A DNA stretch of 54,393 nucleotides from Emticicia sp. (GTDB taxonomy: Bacteria > Bacteroidota > Bacteroidia > Cytophagales > Spirosomataceae). The notes under the pieces were generated by a model, which did not search any database, had not been told where the DNA came from, and worked only from the letters and a program-made list of their open reading frames with translations. Shown one piece after another: positions 15,797 through 25,052 of this stretch; within the stretch, counting starts at the first letter, position 1, and each line of letters begins with the position of its first letter. Location: the NCBI GenBank assembly GCA_017495105.1, contig JAFEIL010000234.1:1-54393 (forward strand), in the 5' to 3' direction. The position numbers and the translations under genes are program-made.

Positions 15797-16468
15797 ATGA
15801 CTTTTCGAAACCGTTTGCAATTTTTATTGGTTCTTAGGCTACAAATTTCTAATAAAGAGGCCCTACACCTTATTATTTCGGGAAAAGTTTTGGTCAATGG
15901 CATTATTTCGAAGTCAAATTGTGAACTTTCTCAAACCGATGAAGTTATATACGAAGGGAAGGTTTTGCAGGAAGCTAAAAAACTGATTTATATTGCTTTC
16001 TATAAGCCACGTGGCATAGAAACAACGCTAAATGTTGCGATTGAAGATAATTTAAAAGCAATTTTGCCTTTTGAAGCGGATGTTTTTCCAGTTGGAAGGC
16101 TCGATAAAGAATCAGAAGGTTTACTGCTCTTAACTAATGATGGAACAGTTTACGATAAAATTCTCCGCAACGAAAATAAAACAGAGAAAGATTATGTCGT
16201 ACAAGTTGATAAGCCAATTACTTCTGAGTTTTTAGAAACAATGTCAGAAGGAATCGTGATTATGGGTAGGAAAACTTTACCTTGCCAACTCATTCAGATT
16301 AATGATTTGACCTTCAAAATTACTTTGATTCAAGGCTTAAATCGACAGATACGAAGAATGTGCTATAAACTTAATTATGAAGTTTTGGGTCTAAAACGAG
16401 TGAGAATTGGAGATGTTAACTTGGAAAATTTGAAAGCGGGCGAGTATCGAATTTTAGAAGTGTTGTAG
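15797..16468 (+). CDS. rluF: RluF-like pseudouridine synthase
   Basis: RsuA/RluB-superfamily enzyme of 223 residues. An S4 domain is at the N-terminus (QISNKEALHLIISGKVLVNG), then FPVGRLDKESEGLLLLTNDG with catalytic Asp103. The C-terminal GLNRQIRRMCYKLNYEVLGL closely resembles RluF, which modifies U2604 of 23S rRNA and tRNA-Tyr in E. coli. It lacks the basic C-terminal tail of E. coli RluF. This is the second enzyme of the superfamily in the window; it has no repetitive extension. Confidence 0.85.
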   Translation: MTFRNRLQFLLVLRLQISNKEALHLIISGKVLVNGIISKSNCELSQTDEVIYEGKVLQEAKKLIYIAFYKPRGIETTLNVAIEDNLKAILPFEADVFPVGRLDKESEGLLLLTNDGTVYDKILRNENKTEKDYVVQVDKPITSEFLETMSEGIVIMGRKTLPCQLIQINDLTFKITLIQGLNRQIRRMCYKLNYEVLGLKRVRIGDVNLENLKAGEYRILEVL

Positions 16469-16500
16469 GGTGCATTCAGAATGGAATTATGCATACACCC
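16468..16500. terminator. Imperfect hairpin between rluF and helicase
   Basis: GGGTGCAT and ATGCATACACCC pair with a bulge, across the gap between two convergent genes. There is no T-tract, so termination is inferred from position. Confidence 0.35.
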
Positions 16501-16508
16501 TCTGAAGG

Positions 16509-17852
16509 TCAATTTCTTCCCTTCGGTTTATTACCAACTTTTTTAATTGGCCTTCCGTATTTCGCCCATTTTTCTGCTTTAATATCACGTCTTATATTTA
16601 CTTTCTGATTTTTTTCTGCTTTTTCGTGGAAAGCTGGCCCAACATCATCTTTTTTTGGTGCTCTTACCAAAACGTGCTTCATCTGCACTTGTGGCATTTC
16701 TGCTTCGGTCAGTTTATCAGAAATTAAAAGGTTTACGGGCAAATCAAGTACAGGAATAGCATATTTCATTACTCCTTCAATGGCTTCCAATTGCTCTTTT
16801 TCTTTTTCGGTTACAAACGTTATCGAAATACCTTTTTTATCAACACGACCCGTTCGACCGATGCGATGCACATAATTTTCTGGTACTTCTGGCACGTCAA
16901 AGTTTATCACATGCGAAACCTCTGCAATATCAATTCCACGAGCAATAATATCGGTAGCAATCAACATCGTACAACTTCCATCTTTAAATGCCTTTACGGT
17001 ATTAAAACGATTGTTTTGAGCTTTATTTGAGTGAATTACGCCTACTTTTTCGCCATATTTCTTTGATATTTTATCATAAAGTTGGTCAGATAATTCTTTG
17101 GTTGCCGCAAAAATCAATACTTTTCTCATATTCTCGTCTTCAGCAAGCAACATTTCCAAAAGATTCACTTTCGTATTAAAATTTGGAACATTATAGAGCG
17201 TTTGCGAAATATTCTCTAAAGGTGAACCCGCCGGAGCGGCTTCTACTCTGATTGGTTCATTGAAATAAGTTTGAATCAATTGCTCAACTTCATCGGTAAT
17301 AGTTGCCGAAAAAAGCAAATTTTGACGTCGAACTGGCAGCAAATCAAGGATATTTTTGAGTTGAGGTCTAAAACCCAAATTTAGCATTTCATCAACTTCG
17401 TCAATGATAAGTTTTTTGAGCGATTTTGTCTTGATAAAGCCACTTGTGAGCAAATCAATCAATCGACCTGGAGTGGCTACCAAAATATCAACTCCATCTT
17501 TAAGTTCCAAAATTTGCGATTTTATATTGACTCCACCATATACGCCAACAGTCACGACATTCATGTATGTCGTCAATTTTTCAACAGCTTCTACAACCTG
17601 CACAACCAACTCGCGAGTTGGAACAATAATGAGAATTTGTGGCGTTTTATCTTTAGAAAACTGATACTGACGCAAACTTGGGAGTAAATAGGCAAAAGTT
17701 TTACCTGTACCCGTTTGTGCGATTCCGCATACATCTTTACCCGACATTACCACCGAAAAAACTTTTTGCTGAATGGTCGTTGGTGTAGTATAACCCAAAT
17801 ATTCAAGGGCGTTGAGAAGCGGTTTATTGAGATTTAATTCGTCGAAAGTCAT
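16509..17852 (-). CDS. DEAD-box RNA helicase
   Basis: ATP-dependent RNA helicase of 447 residues, probably in ribosome assembly or RNA turnover. Motifs in order: AQTGTGKT (45-52), PTRELVVQV, ATPGRLIDLL, motif II DEVD (151-154; Val replaces the usual Ala), SATITDEVEQ, ATDIIARGIDIAEV and HRIGRTGR. The last 40 or so residues are basic (RRDIKAEKWAKYGRPIKKVG), as in many helicases that use a charged tail to bind RNA. It has an unusually long, structured leader. Confidence 0.93.
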   Translation of the reverse strand: MTFDELNLNKPLLNALEYLGYTTPTTIQQKVFSVVMSGKDVCGIAQTGTGKTFAYLLPSLRQYQFSKDKTPQILIIVPTRELVVQVVEAVEKLTTYMNVVTVGVYGGVNIKSQILELKDGVDILVATPGRLIDLLTSGFIKTKSLKKLIIDEVDEMLNLGFRPQLKNILDLLPVRRQNLLFSATITDEVEQLIQTYFNEPIRVEAAPAGSPLENISQTLYNVPNFNTKVNLLEMLLAEDENMRKVLIFAATKELSDQLYDKISKKYGEKVGVIHSNKAQNNRFNTVKAFKDGSCTMLIATDIIARGIDIAEVSHVINFDVPEVPENYVHRIGRTGRVDKKGISITFVTEKEKEQLEAIEGVMKYAIPVLDLPVNLLISDKLTEAEMPQVQMKHVLVRAPKKDDVGPAFHEKAEKNQKVNIRRDIKAEKWAKYGRPIKKVGNKPKGRN

Positions 17853-17866
17853 ATTTTTTGTCGATT

Positions 17867-17945
17867 GACCATATTTATGGTCGGTTGTTATCAGATTCAG
17901 ATAACAAAAATTCCTTACTTATGCTAATAATAGTCCACAAAGGTA
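17867..17945 (-). promoter_or_regulatory. Helicase leader: -7 box and two hairpins
   Basis: On the minus strand a TACCTTTG box (17938-17945) fits TANNTTTG and would give a leader of about 80 nt. The leader holds two perfect hairpins: GTTATC/GATAAC (17887-17905) and GACCATA/TATGGTC (17867-17882), the latter 14 bases from the ATG. RNA helicase genes are often autoregulated or cold-induced through their leader; that is inference here. Confidence 0.45.
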
Positions 17946-18037
17946 ACGCTATTTTGGCACAAATAAGGAAAATTTGGTCAATTCCTACGAATATCGTAGG
18001 TTTTACTACATATTTATTGCGATTCAATGCTTCAAAA

Positions 18038-19684
18038 TCACAATTCTAAGACTTGTTTTTCTTTCAAAAGCTCGCCTTTGAGTTTTGAGTATGTAACTTT
18101 GTGAGGAGTGGTTCTATCGTTGATTGCCATTACTGCCGCTACTGCTGCAGACTGTCCCAAAATCATAAAAACAGGTTCCATCCGAATCGAGCCATAAGCA
18201 ATGTGCGAACTTGATAAACAAACGGGTACTAACAAATTTTTACACTCATTTTCTTTGGGTAAAATAGACTCATAAGCAATTGAATAAGGTTTGTCGGGAT
18301 GCACGCCAATATCGCCTTCATTTTGCACATATCCATCGGCTTTTACATAACGTTGGGCATTATGAGCGTCTAAAGCATAAGAACCCATTCCGATTGGGTT
18401 CGGAACTATGGTTTTTCCCAAAGCATCAGCTTCTTTCATAACAAACTTTCCTTTCATTCGTCGGGCTTCACGAATGTAAAGTTGGTGTGGCCAATTTCCG
18501 TTATCAACAAATTCATCTTTTGGCAAACCCCATTGTTGCATTTTTACTTTTACATCATTCGGCACACGGCTGTCGTTTTGTAAAAAATACATCAATCCTT
18601 TTTGGTATAATTCGTGTTCCTTGATTATTTGTTGGCGTCGCTCGTAATTTGCTTCGGGGTAATCGTAGTTTTTGCCGATAAAGTCTGTGCTAAATGGCCC
18701 GTGATTATTGGTATCGGTTTTTCGGTTTGGAATGGCATCAAACTTATCAAAAGTTTCACGCCAACCGCTCGCAAAAACTCTTGCATAAAGTTCATAACGT
18801 GCGGGGTCGTAGCTATCGGGTTTGGTAAACGGAATTCGATTATCAGGATGATTGCTTAAACACATTCTGAAACAATACGCTTGAATTTTGTTATCTCCCG
18901 AACCGTATTCGCCCACTGGTTCGGCTGAAACTTCGGGCAGAAGTCCACTTTTTGGGTCATTTTCTTTGATAAATGGACTAACTTTTGCTTTAAAATGATG
19001 CCCGTGCTGAAAAACTTCGGTTTGAACGCCATTCCATTTTTCACCATAAACGCTGTTAGCTTCACGTCCAACGTGGTAGCTAACACCAGCCGCAGCCATC
19101 AAATCACCTTCATAGGTAGCATCAATAAACATTTTGCCTTCGTAAACTTGCCCACTCAAAGTTCGAAAAGAGCGAATACTTCCCGAAGTTTTTGCGATAC
19201 CTTTTGGTGAGCGGTCGAGCCATTCGTTGCGATAAACAATGAGGTTGTTTTCTTTTACAAAATCTTCAAAAACTTGTTCGGCAGCGTGTGGTTCAAAAAT
19301 CCACATAGTGCGGTTTGCTCCGTCGAGGGCAGGCGTTCCTTGTCCTTTATTGCCGTATTCTTCTCTTTTTTGCCATTTCCAAGAGTCAGAATTTTGATAA
19401 TGTGTATAAAGGCGTTGGTAAAATTCACGAGAAAGCCCACCAATGACTTTTTTATTTCCTGTATCAGTAAATCCTAAACCACCCGACGAAAGTCCACCCA
19501 AATGTTTATCGGGCGAAACGATGATAACCGATTTGCCCATTTTTTTTACTTGCACGGCGGCTGTTATTGCTGCTGAAGTTCCGCCATAAATAATAACATC
19601 GGCTTTTCGGATTTTATTTTGAGCGAAAGTATTTTGAAATAAGAAAACGCAGAGAAATATGCTTTTATAAAAAGAATATTGCAT
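18038..19684 (-). CDS. Exported FAD-dependent oxidoreductase
   Basis: 548 residues from ATG 19684, beginning with a signal peptide (MQYSFYKSIFLCVFLFQNTF then AQ). The FAD-binding motif ADVIIYGGTSAAITAAVQVK directly follows, then HLGGLSSGGLGFTDTG. This is the FAD_oxidored family common in Bacteroidota polysaccharide loci (often labelled xanthan lyase-like). The substrate is unknown. The open frame reaches 19786 but those residues have no signal-like character and precede the signal peptide. The nearest carbohydrate genes are more than 11 kb away. Confidence 0.82.
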   Translation of the reverse strand: MQYSFYKSIFLCVFLFQNTFAQNKIRKADVIIYGGTSAAITAAVQVKKMGKSVIIVSPDKHLGGLSSGGLGFTDTGNKKVIGGLSREFYQRLYTHYQNSDSWKWQKREEYGNKGQGTPALDGANRTMWIFEPHAAEQVFEDFVKENNLIVYRNEWLDRSPKGIAKTSGSIRSFRTLSGQVYEGKMFIDATYEGDLMAAAGVSYHVGREANSVYGEKWNGVQTEVFQHGHHFKAKVSPFIKENDPKSGLLPEVSAEPVGEYGSGDNKIQAYCFRMCLSNHPDNRIPFTKPDSYDPARYELYARVFASGWRETFDKFDAIPNRKTDTNNHGPFSTDFIGKNYDYPEANYERRQQIIKEHELYQKGLMYFLQNDSRVPNDVKVKMQQWGLPKDEFVDNGNWPHQLYIREARRMKGKFVMKEADALGKTIVPNPIGMGSYALDAHNAQRYVKADGYVQNEGDIGVHPDKPYSIAYESILPKENECKNLLVPVCLSSSHIAYGSIRMEPVFMILGQSAAVAAVMAINDRTTPHKVTYSKLKGELLKEKQVLEL

Positions 19685-19891
19685 GACTGTTTGAGTTTGA
19701 TGGTTAAATAGAAGTTTAAATATTAAAGTTAGTGAAAAATTAGGGTTTGTTTTGTAAGTTTTCTTGAAAATAAGTATGAAGAACATTTATTTTAACAATA
19801 TTCAAAATAGCATAAATGGCTTATTATTAGTTATTTATGTTCTGATTTACAAAATAAATATTCTCAATTAAATAGTTACCCTTACTTACAA

Positions 19892-19937
19892 AATAAAAAT
19901 AGCTAGTAAGAAAATTTTCCTACTAGCTATTTTTATT
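19892..19937 (-). terminator. Long bidirectional terminator after serC
   Basis: A 23-bp inverted repeat with one mismatch (AATAAAAATAGCTAGTA... and its complement). It lies 17 bp past the serC stop and isolates serC from the FAD oxidoreductase gene. The remainder of the 269-bp gap 19685-19953 holds nothing recognisable. Confidence 0.85.
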
Positions 19938-19953
19938 GGGCAAGAAATAGGTT

Positions 19954-21036
19954 TTACTCCATTGCTTTCAAGGCTGTCAAAAGTAAATCAATTTGCTCCA
20001 TCGTGTTGGATGGAAAATTTGAGATTCTGATTTGCGTATCTTTATTTGGGCCGTAACCACTACCAATAATCATATTTTTTACTTTCAAAGCATCAATAAT
20101 TCCTTTTGAAGATTTCTTAGTATCGGCAACAATTACAGTTTTGGAGCGATGCTCTGGATTTTTCACAGCAATATTGAACAAGTTACTTGTTTCGAGGTAT
20201 TTATAAATTTTCTTTGCTTTCTCCTCTGTTTCTTTTCTAATAACTTCGATACCCGTTTTGTTCATTTCTTCAGCAACTTTTCCGAGCAAATAAATTCCCA
20301 AAACATTTGGTGTAGCTGGTGTTTCGTATGTTTCATAATTCTTCCAAAGAGCTGGTAAATTATTATGAGCTCCAATCGTTATACCATCGTATTTAGCTAA
20401 ACGTTTGGCTTTTTCGAGACATTTTTCGTTGGCAATCCAAACACCCAAACCTGCAGGTAAACCAAAGGCTTTTTGTACTGAAAAGAAGGCTGTATCAATT
20501 AAATCTAGGTCAAGTTCTGGAATCGGTGCTGATGAAACCATATCAACCGCCATCAAGCGTTTTTGGTTGCTTCGTTTGAGTTTATGAATGTCAGCTTCAC
20601 GCATTTGCACGCCGGTACTTGTTTCGTTTTGCGTTACGCAGATAAGCTCGGCATATTCTGGTACTTCGATTTCTCCGTAGCTAAAACCTTCGCCAATAGG
20701 TTTTTCAAACTTGTGTGCGAATTTTTGTGCCGAAACGGCGTATTTGTGAAATTTATCCGAAAACGAACCATTTACTAAGTGAAAACTTTCATGTTCTACC
20801 AAATTCAATAGAATTCGCTCCCAAACCTCTGACGCCGAACCTGTGAAGAAAATACCTGATGAGGCAGGAATATTCATCAAAACACGAAGGTTTTCAACAC
20901 AATGTTGATAAATCTTACGAAATTGTCCGCTTCGGTGAGAAATTGAACCAATTTGCTCATCAATAGCTTGACGCATGAATTCTTCAAACTTTGGATTCAA
21001 TTCGGCTGGACCGGCAGTGAAATAGATATTTTTCAT
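19954..21036 (-). CDS. serC: Phosphoserine aminotransferase
   Basis: PLP enzyme of 360 residues that converts 3-phosphohydroxypyruvate and glutamate to phosphoserine. IYFTAGPAELNPKF is at the N-terminus, RSGQFRKIY is near 35-43, and the PLP lysine is Lys189 in FFSVQKAFGLPAGLG. It resembles SerC rather than other class V aminotransferases, including ISHRSG and the C-terminal RISNFPSNT. I chose ATG 21036: the frame to 21090 would start inside the terminator of the upstream gene. No serA is next to it here. Confidence 0.88.
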   Translation of the reverse strand: MKNIYFTAGPAELNPKFEEFMRQAIDEQIGSISHRSGQFRKIYQHCVENLRVLMNIPASSGIFFTGSASEVWERILLNLVEHESFHLVNGSFSDKFHKYAVSAQKFAHKFEKPIGEGFSYGEIEVPEYAELICVTQNETSTGVQMREADIHKLKRSNQKRLMAVDMVSSAPIPELDLDLIDTAFFSVQKAFGLPAGLGVWIANEKCLEKAKRLAKYDGITIGAHNNLPALWKNYETYETPATPNVLGIYLLGKVAEEMNKTGIEVIRKETEEKAKKIYKYLETSNLFNIAVKNPEHRSKTVIVADTKKSSKGIIDALKVKNMIIGSGYGPNKDTQIRISNFPSNTMEQIDLLLTALKAME

Positions 21037-21060
21037 GATTGATTTTGTTACGGAGAATTC

Positions 21061-21100
21061 AAAAATAAAAAAAGTCGGTGAGATACTCATCTAACCGACT
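21061..21100 (-). terminator. Terminator after the M16 peptidase gene
   Basis: On the minus strand AGTCGGT and ACCGACT flank a 14-base loop, then TTTTTTTATTTTT. The T-rich run also contains TATTTTTG (21060-21067), a possible -7 box for serC, so terminator and promoter may overlap. Confidence 0.8.
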
Positions 21101-21182
21101 GTAAATGCTTTAAAAAGTATAAATCTTTCTTGTTGTAACACAATTCTTTGAATTATGAAGGTAAACAATTTGGAAAATTGTG

Positions 21183-22415
21183 CTACTCAGGAAAAAAAGT
21201 AAGATAACTCAACTGAGATTCATCAAACATATCGTTTGTAATCTCTTGTAGCTGAGGAGCTTCTATATTTTTTATTTCGGTAAAAATACCTTCCAATGAT
21301 TCTACTTTTCCGACATCCAAAATACTTTTGGCCATCATCAACATAAAACTTTGATTGCTCTCTTCGGCCATCGCCAACTGCCCCATCAACTGCTCTTTAA
21401 CAGTGTGCAATTGTAGTTTACCAAGCGGTTTTTCTTTCAAAAGCTGCATTTCTTTCAAAATCAACGCATTGGCTTTATCTAAATTCGATTTATCGGTTGC
21501 GAAATAAATTCCTAGAAAACCAGTATCAGTAAATGGTGAATAAGTGGCATCAATGCCATAAACGAGACCGTATTTTTCACGCAAAGTCATGTTTAGGCGT
21601 GAATTCATACCTGGGCCGCCAAAAAGATTAACCAACATGAAAAACGGCAAACGTCGCTCATCAAGCATGGCATACGACGGGCGACCAATTGCACAATGTG
21701 CTTGCGTAATTTTCTTCGGAATCGTGATTCGTTGTGGTTCGTAGGCACTCGGTGGTGTGCGTTGTAAATTCGATTTTTTTGAAGGAACATCTTTTAGATA
21801 TTTCTCCGCAATTTTTATAGCTTTATTGAAAGTAATATTGCCTACAATCGACATTACTATTTTCTCGGTGTCCATGTTTTCGGCAATAAAATCTTGCAAC
21901 TCCTTGCGACTGAAGCCTTTAACACTTTCTTGTGTACCCAAAATATTAGCTCCGAGTTGATGATTGGCAAATACGATTTCGTCGAAATCATCTTGCAGAG
22001 CATCTTCTGGCGAATCTTGGTACATCGACATTTCTTCCAAAATTACTCCACGCTCTTTCTCGATTTGGTTTTCGGGAAAAACGGAGTCGAAGGTAATATC
22101 GGCCAATAGTTCCACTGATTTCTCAAAGTGAGCATCAAGCACCGATGCGTAAAAACATATTTTTTCTTTGGTCGTATAGGCGTTTAATTCTCCACCAACC
22201 GACTCTAATCTATTAATAATGTGGTAAGATTTCCGCTTTTTTGTACCTTTGAAGGCCATATGTTCCCAGAAGTGTGCAAGACCAAGCTGATTTGGTTTTT
22301 CGTCACGGCTACCCATGTCGAGCATGAGTCCGCAATGAACAACCTGTGTGTAAGGTACTTGTCGGTGTGCAATTCGGATGCCGTTGGGCAAAGTATGTAT
22401 TTGGTATTCGGTCAT
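21183..22415 (-). CDS. M16-family zinc metallopeptidase
   Basis: 410 residues, resembling processing-peptidase-like M16 enzymes. The inverted zinc motif HxxEH is His48-Phe-Trp-Glu51-His52 (AHFWEHMAFKGT), and the third ligand is Glu127 or Glu128 in GVILEEMS. The second inactive-type domain starts near residue 200. No signal peptide is seen, so it is probably cytoplasmic. I chose ATG 22415; a TTG four codons upstream is the alternative. Confidence 0.88.
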   Translation of the reverse strand: MTEYQIHTLPNGIRIAHRQVPYTQVVHCGLMLDMGSRDEKPNQLGLAHFWEHMAFKGTKKRKSYHIINRLESVGGELNAYTTKEKICFYASVLDAHFEKSVELLADITFDSVFPENQIEKERGVILEEMSMYQDSPEDALQDDFDEIVFANHQLGANILGTQESVKGFSRKELQDFIAENMDTEKIVMSIVGNITFNKAIKIAEKYLKDVPSKKSNLQRTPPSAYEPQRITIPKKITQAHCAIGRPSYAMLDERRLPFFMLVNLFGGPGMNSRLNMTLREKYGLVYGIDATYSPFTDTGFLGIYFATDKSNLDKANALILKEMQLLKEKPLGKLQLHTVKEQLMGQLAMAEESNQSFMLMMAKSILDVGKVESLEGIFTEIKNIEAPQLQEITNDMFDESQLSYLTFFPE

Positions 22416-22552
22416 AAATGTCAACAATAGGCATTAAGCCTGATACGATTGGCAATATAGATATGATATTCAACTTAAAACGTACAGCTTAAAGCATACA
22501 GCTAAATAAGTAATCTAATAATAATTGACAAATTTAAGCAAAAGATAGTTCA

Positions 22553-23656
22553 ATGCGTATAGGATTTGATGCAAAAAGGGCTTTTAATAATCATACTGGT
22601 TTGGGTAATTATAGTAGGTTCGTAATTGAAGCACTCAGCCTCCCCCGCCTCGAGTGGGGGAGTTTAGAATATTTACTTTATACTCCTAAAGTCAAGAATT
22701 TAGCATGGTTAAACTCTTTTGACCATAATTTTGTAATAAAAACTCCCCCACTGAAAGTAGGGGGGCTGTGGCGTAGCTGGCTCATTAATAACGATTTGAA
22801 GAAGGATAATGTTGATATTTTTCATGGTTTAAGTAATGAAATTCCTTTTAGAATCAATAAATCGGGTGTAAAATCTGTCGTAACGATTCATGATTTGATT
22901 TTTATGCGTTATCCTGAATTATATCCTGCCATCGACCGATTTTTTTACCAACAAAAATTTCGATATGCCTGCGAAAACGCAGATGCCGTGGTGGCTGTGA
23001 GTCAGCAGACCAAAGATGATATTATAGAGTTTTATAAAATTCCGTCCGAACGTATTCGAGTGATTTATCAAGATTGTCAATCATCATTTCATCAAAAAGT
23101 TGATAATCAGTCGATTTTGATAATTAAAAGTAAATATTCTCTTAATAAACCCTACATTATTTGTGTTTCATCTTTCAACGAAAGGAAAAATCAGAAACGT
23201 TTGGTAGAAGCCTTTCAGCAACTCGGTTTGAAGGATTATGAATTGGTTTTGGTAGGCGGAAAGTCAAAATACGCTGATGAAATAACCCAAAACTTTCCGA
23301 AAAATACAAAGATTTTATACGGAGTTCCTTCTGCTGATTTACCTGCTTTGTATCAAGGTGCCTCGCTTTGTGTTTATCCTTCATTTTTTGAAGGTTTTGG
23401 TATTCCGATTGTAGAGGCATTACATTCGGGTATTCCTGTGGTTGCTGCAACTGGCTCGTGTTTAGAAGAAGCTGGTGGAGAAGGGGCTTTGTACGCTAAT
23501 CCGCTAGATGTCAATGATTTAGCTGATAAAATGCGACAGGTTTTGACAAATGATTCTCTACGAAATGATTTGGTTTTGAAAGGAAAAGAACACATTAAGC
23601 AGTTTTCATCAGAAATCATTGCTGAGCAATTGATAAAACTTTATCAAGAATTGTAG
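22553..23656 (+). CDS. GT4-family glycosyltransferase
   Basis: Nucleotide-sugar transferase of 367 residues with the GT-B fold. The N-terminus MRIGFDAKRAFNNHTGLGNY is typical of mannosyl- or rhamnosyl-transferases, HDLIFMRYPELYP lies near 119, and the donor-site motif FFEGFGIPIVEALHSGIPVV contains the conserved E-x7-E. The product may be a surface glycan. No partner glycan genes are adjacent. Two GC-rich hairpins lie inside the coding region (22640-22662 and 22743-22766) and encode SLPRLEWGSLE and TPPLKVGGLW without breaking the frame. Confidence 0.87.
   Translation: MRIGFDAKRAFNNHTGLGNYSRFVIEALSLPRLEWGSLEYLLYTPKVKNLAWLNSFDHNFVIKTPPLKVGGLWRSWLINNDLKKDNVDIFHGLSNEIPFRINKSGVKSVVTIHDLIFMRYPELYPAIDRFFYQQKFRYACENADAVVAVSQQTKDDIIEFYKIPSERIRVIYQDCQSSFHQKVDNQSILIIKSKYSLNKPYIICVSSFNERKNQKRLVEAFQQLGLKDYELVLVGGKSKYADEITQNFPKNTKILYGVPSADLPALYQGASLCVYPSFFEGFGIPIVEALHSGIPVVAATGSCLEEAGGEGALYANPLDVNDLADKMRQVLTNDSLRNDLVLKGKEHIKQFSSEIIAEQLIKLYQEL
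22640..22766. repeat. Two inverted GC-rich hairpins inside the GT4 gene
   Basis: First: CTCCCCC (22640-22646) and GGGGGAG (22656-22662). Second: ACTCCCCCACT and AGTAGGGGGG (about 22742-22765). The two are in opposite orientation: AGTGGGGGAGTTT of the first is the complement of AAACTCCCCCACT in the second. They stand out in an AT-rich gene and look like in-frame insertions of a small palindromic element. Confidence 0.7.
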
Positions 23657-23733
23657 GATAGGTTTATCAATCACTGCCGTACGATTTTTAACTTTTCGGT
23701 GGCGACAAGTAGTTTTTCTATTCTCGCTCGGTT

Positions 23734-23756
23734 GACAGGTTGAAAACCTGTCCTAC
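23734..23756. repeat. GACAGGTT/AACCTGTC palindrome between convergent genes
   Basis: GACAGGTTGAAAACCTGTC then CTAC: an 8-bp perfect stem with a GAA loop, between the GT4 and LysE gene ends. An identical 23-mer is at 27775-27797. It probably acts as a bidirectional terminator or REP-like element. Confidence 0.75.
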
Positions 23757-23763
23757 AAAATAT

Positions 23764-24393
23764 TTATTTTTTCAATGCAATATGTAAGCCTAGACCTATC
23801 AAAACTATTCCCGATATTTTATTCTGAATCTTCCAAAATTGCTGAAAACTGCTCAGTTTAGCAATGACTTTGCTGAAAAGTAGTACGATTAAGACATTTA
23901 CTAGTGTTCCAGAAAAATTAAACCAAAGTCCTAGAAATAAGATTTGAGAGCTAATATTTTCACTACTATTATTGATGAACTGTGGTAAAAATGCTAAAAA
24001 GAATAGTGACACCTTTGGGTTCAAAACATTGGTAATTATGCCTTGTCGGAGAATTTTGAGATTGGTGTTTTTATCGTTCTTATTTTGGTTAAAAATCATC
24101 GTTGAAGGTTTTTCCATCAAACTCTTGATACCGATAAAAATCAAATACGCCGCTCCAGCATAACGAATGGTGTTGAATAAAATCTCAGATTGTTGAATAA
24201 TAACAGAAAGCCCGACCACCGAAGCAAAAATATGTACAAAACAACCTAAACCGATGCCCAATGCAGCATAAATACCCACTTTTGTACCATAACTCAAGCT
24301 TCGAGAAATGACAAAAATCATGTCATTTCCCGGCGTGATATTGAGCATCAGTGCCACTAAGGCAAAGAGAAGGAAGTTTGGTAAATCGGGCAT
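23764..24393 (-). CDS. LysE/RhtB-family amino acid exporter
   Basis: Inner-membrane exporter of 209 residues with about six hydrophobic segments. Family signatures: LNITPGNDMIFVISRSLSYG at residues 17-36, the Gly-rich AALGIGLGCFVH, and NVLNPKVSLFFLAFLPQF near 132-149. These proteins export amino acids such as homoserine, threonine or lysine; the substrate is not predictable. I chose ATG 24393. The YciI gene ends 29 bp upstream on the same strand, suggesting an operon. Confidence 0.87.
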   Translation of the reverse strand: MPDLPNFLLFALVALMLNITPGNDMIFVISRSLSYGTKVGIYAALGIGLGCFVHIFASVVGLSVIIQQSEILFNTIRYAGAAYLIFIGIKSLMEKPSTMIFNQNKNDKNTNLKILRQGIITNVLNPKVSLFFLAFLPQFINNSSENISSQILFLGLWFNFSGTLVNVLIVLLFSKVIAKLSSFQQFWKIQNKISGIVLIGLGLHIALKK

Positions 24394-24422
24394 AAAATTT
24401 ATTTTTTTAGTCGAAACTATTT

Positions 24423-24713
24423 TTAAATATTTGCCACTCTGAAAGGCATTACTTCTACAAATTTCCAAACACCATCTTTAATGTATGGTTCGTTATCGTA
24501 CCACTCTTGCATTTTTTCATCATTTTCAAACTGTAAAATCATTACTGAGCCAATCATTTTTTCGTTATCGTCGAGCATTGCTCCTCCAACGATAAAATTA
24601 TTATTGGCTTTTAGGGCTTTTGCTCCAGCCAAATGCTCTGGTCGAGCTGCCATACGGCGGTCGAGAGCTTCTTCATCACGCCCATCTTGGGCAACTACTA
24701 CGTATTGTTTCAT
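24423..24713 (-). CDS. YciI-like protein
   Basis: 96-residue ferredoxin-like fold protein. QYVVVAQDGRDEEALDRRMAARPEHLAGAK places the conserved Arg, Asp and His near residues 12-27, and MIGSVMILQFENDEKMQEWY and YIKDGVWKFVEVMPFRV complete the family pattern. YciI proteins are small putative enzymes of unknown function. It lies upstream of lysE-like on the same strand. Confidence 0.87.
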   Translation of the reverse strand: MKQYVVVAQDGRDEEALDRRMAARPEHLAGAKALKANNNFIVGGAMLDDNEKMIGSVMILQFENDEKMQEWYDNEPYIKDGVWKFVEVMPFRVANI

Positions 24714-25052
24714 TGGTTTGAAGTGCTAAAGCACAATTAAGAAATTAAGAGTTAGGAATGTAAAAGGAGGCGTTAGAGCGACATTGACTATAAATAATTA
24801 GTCAATAGCAAGCTATTTTTAATAATACAAAGAAAACGCTTTTGCTGATGAATAAAAAAAAGCATTGCCAAAATTTTGGCAATGCTTTCCGAATATTTAA
24901 ACGTGTTACTAACCTTTTTCTATTATTCTATGAAAAATTGAAAAATTCTAAAATTAAAATAAGCATTTGAATAGATTTAACTGACCTAATTTTTACTAAT
25001 TGTTGACAATTTGTCATTAATCAATTGAGTAATTCGTCATTTCTTTTATTGC
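24714..25052. other. 339-bp gap with terminator and small palindrome
   Basis: It contains a perfect hairpin ATTGACTA/TAGTCAAT (24783-24806) and the terminator at 24854-24888. No ORF or RNA gene was recognised in the rest. Confidence 0.6.
24854..24888 (-). terminator. Terminator after the lipoprotein gene
   Basis: AAAGCATTGCCAAAA and its exact complement (24859-24888) form a 15-bp palindrome, followed on the minus strand by a run of T (24854-24860). It is about 165 bp past the gene stop, so the transcript would have a long 3' end. Confidence 0.75.

Noticed and set aside
21037-21090. Upstream extension of SerC
   Set aside because: It is encoded by the terminator hairpin of the M16 peptidase gene.
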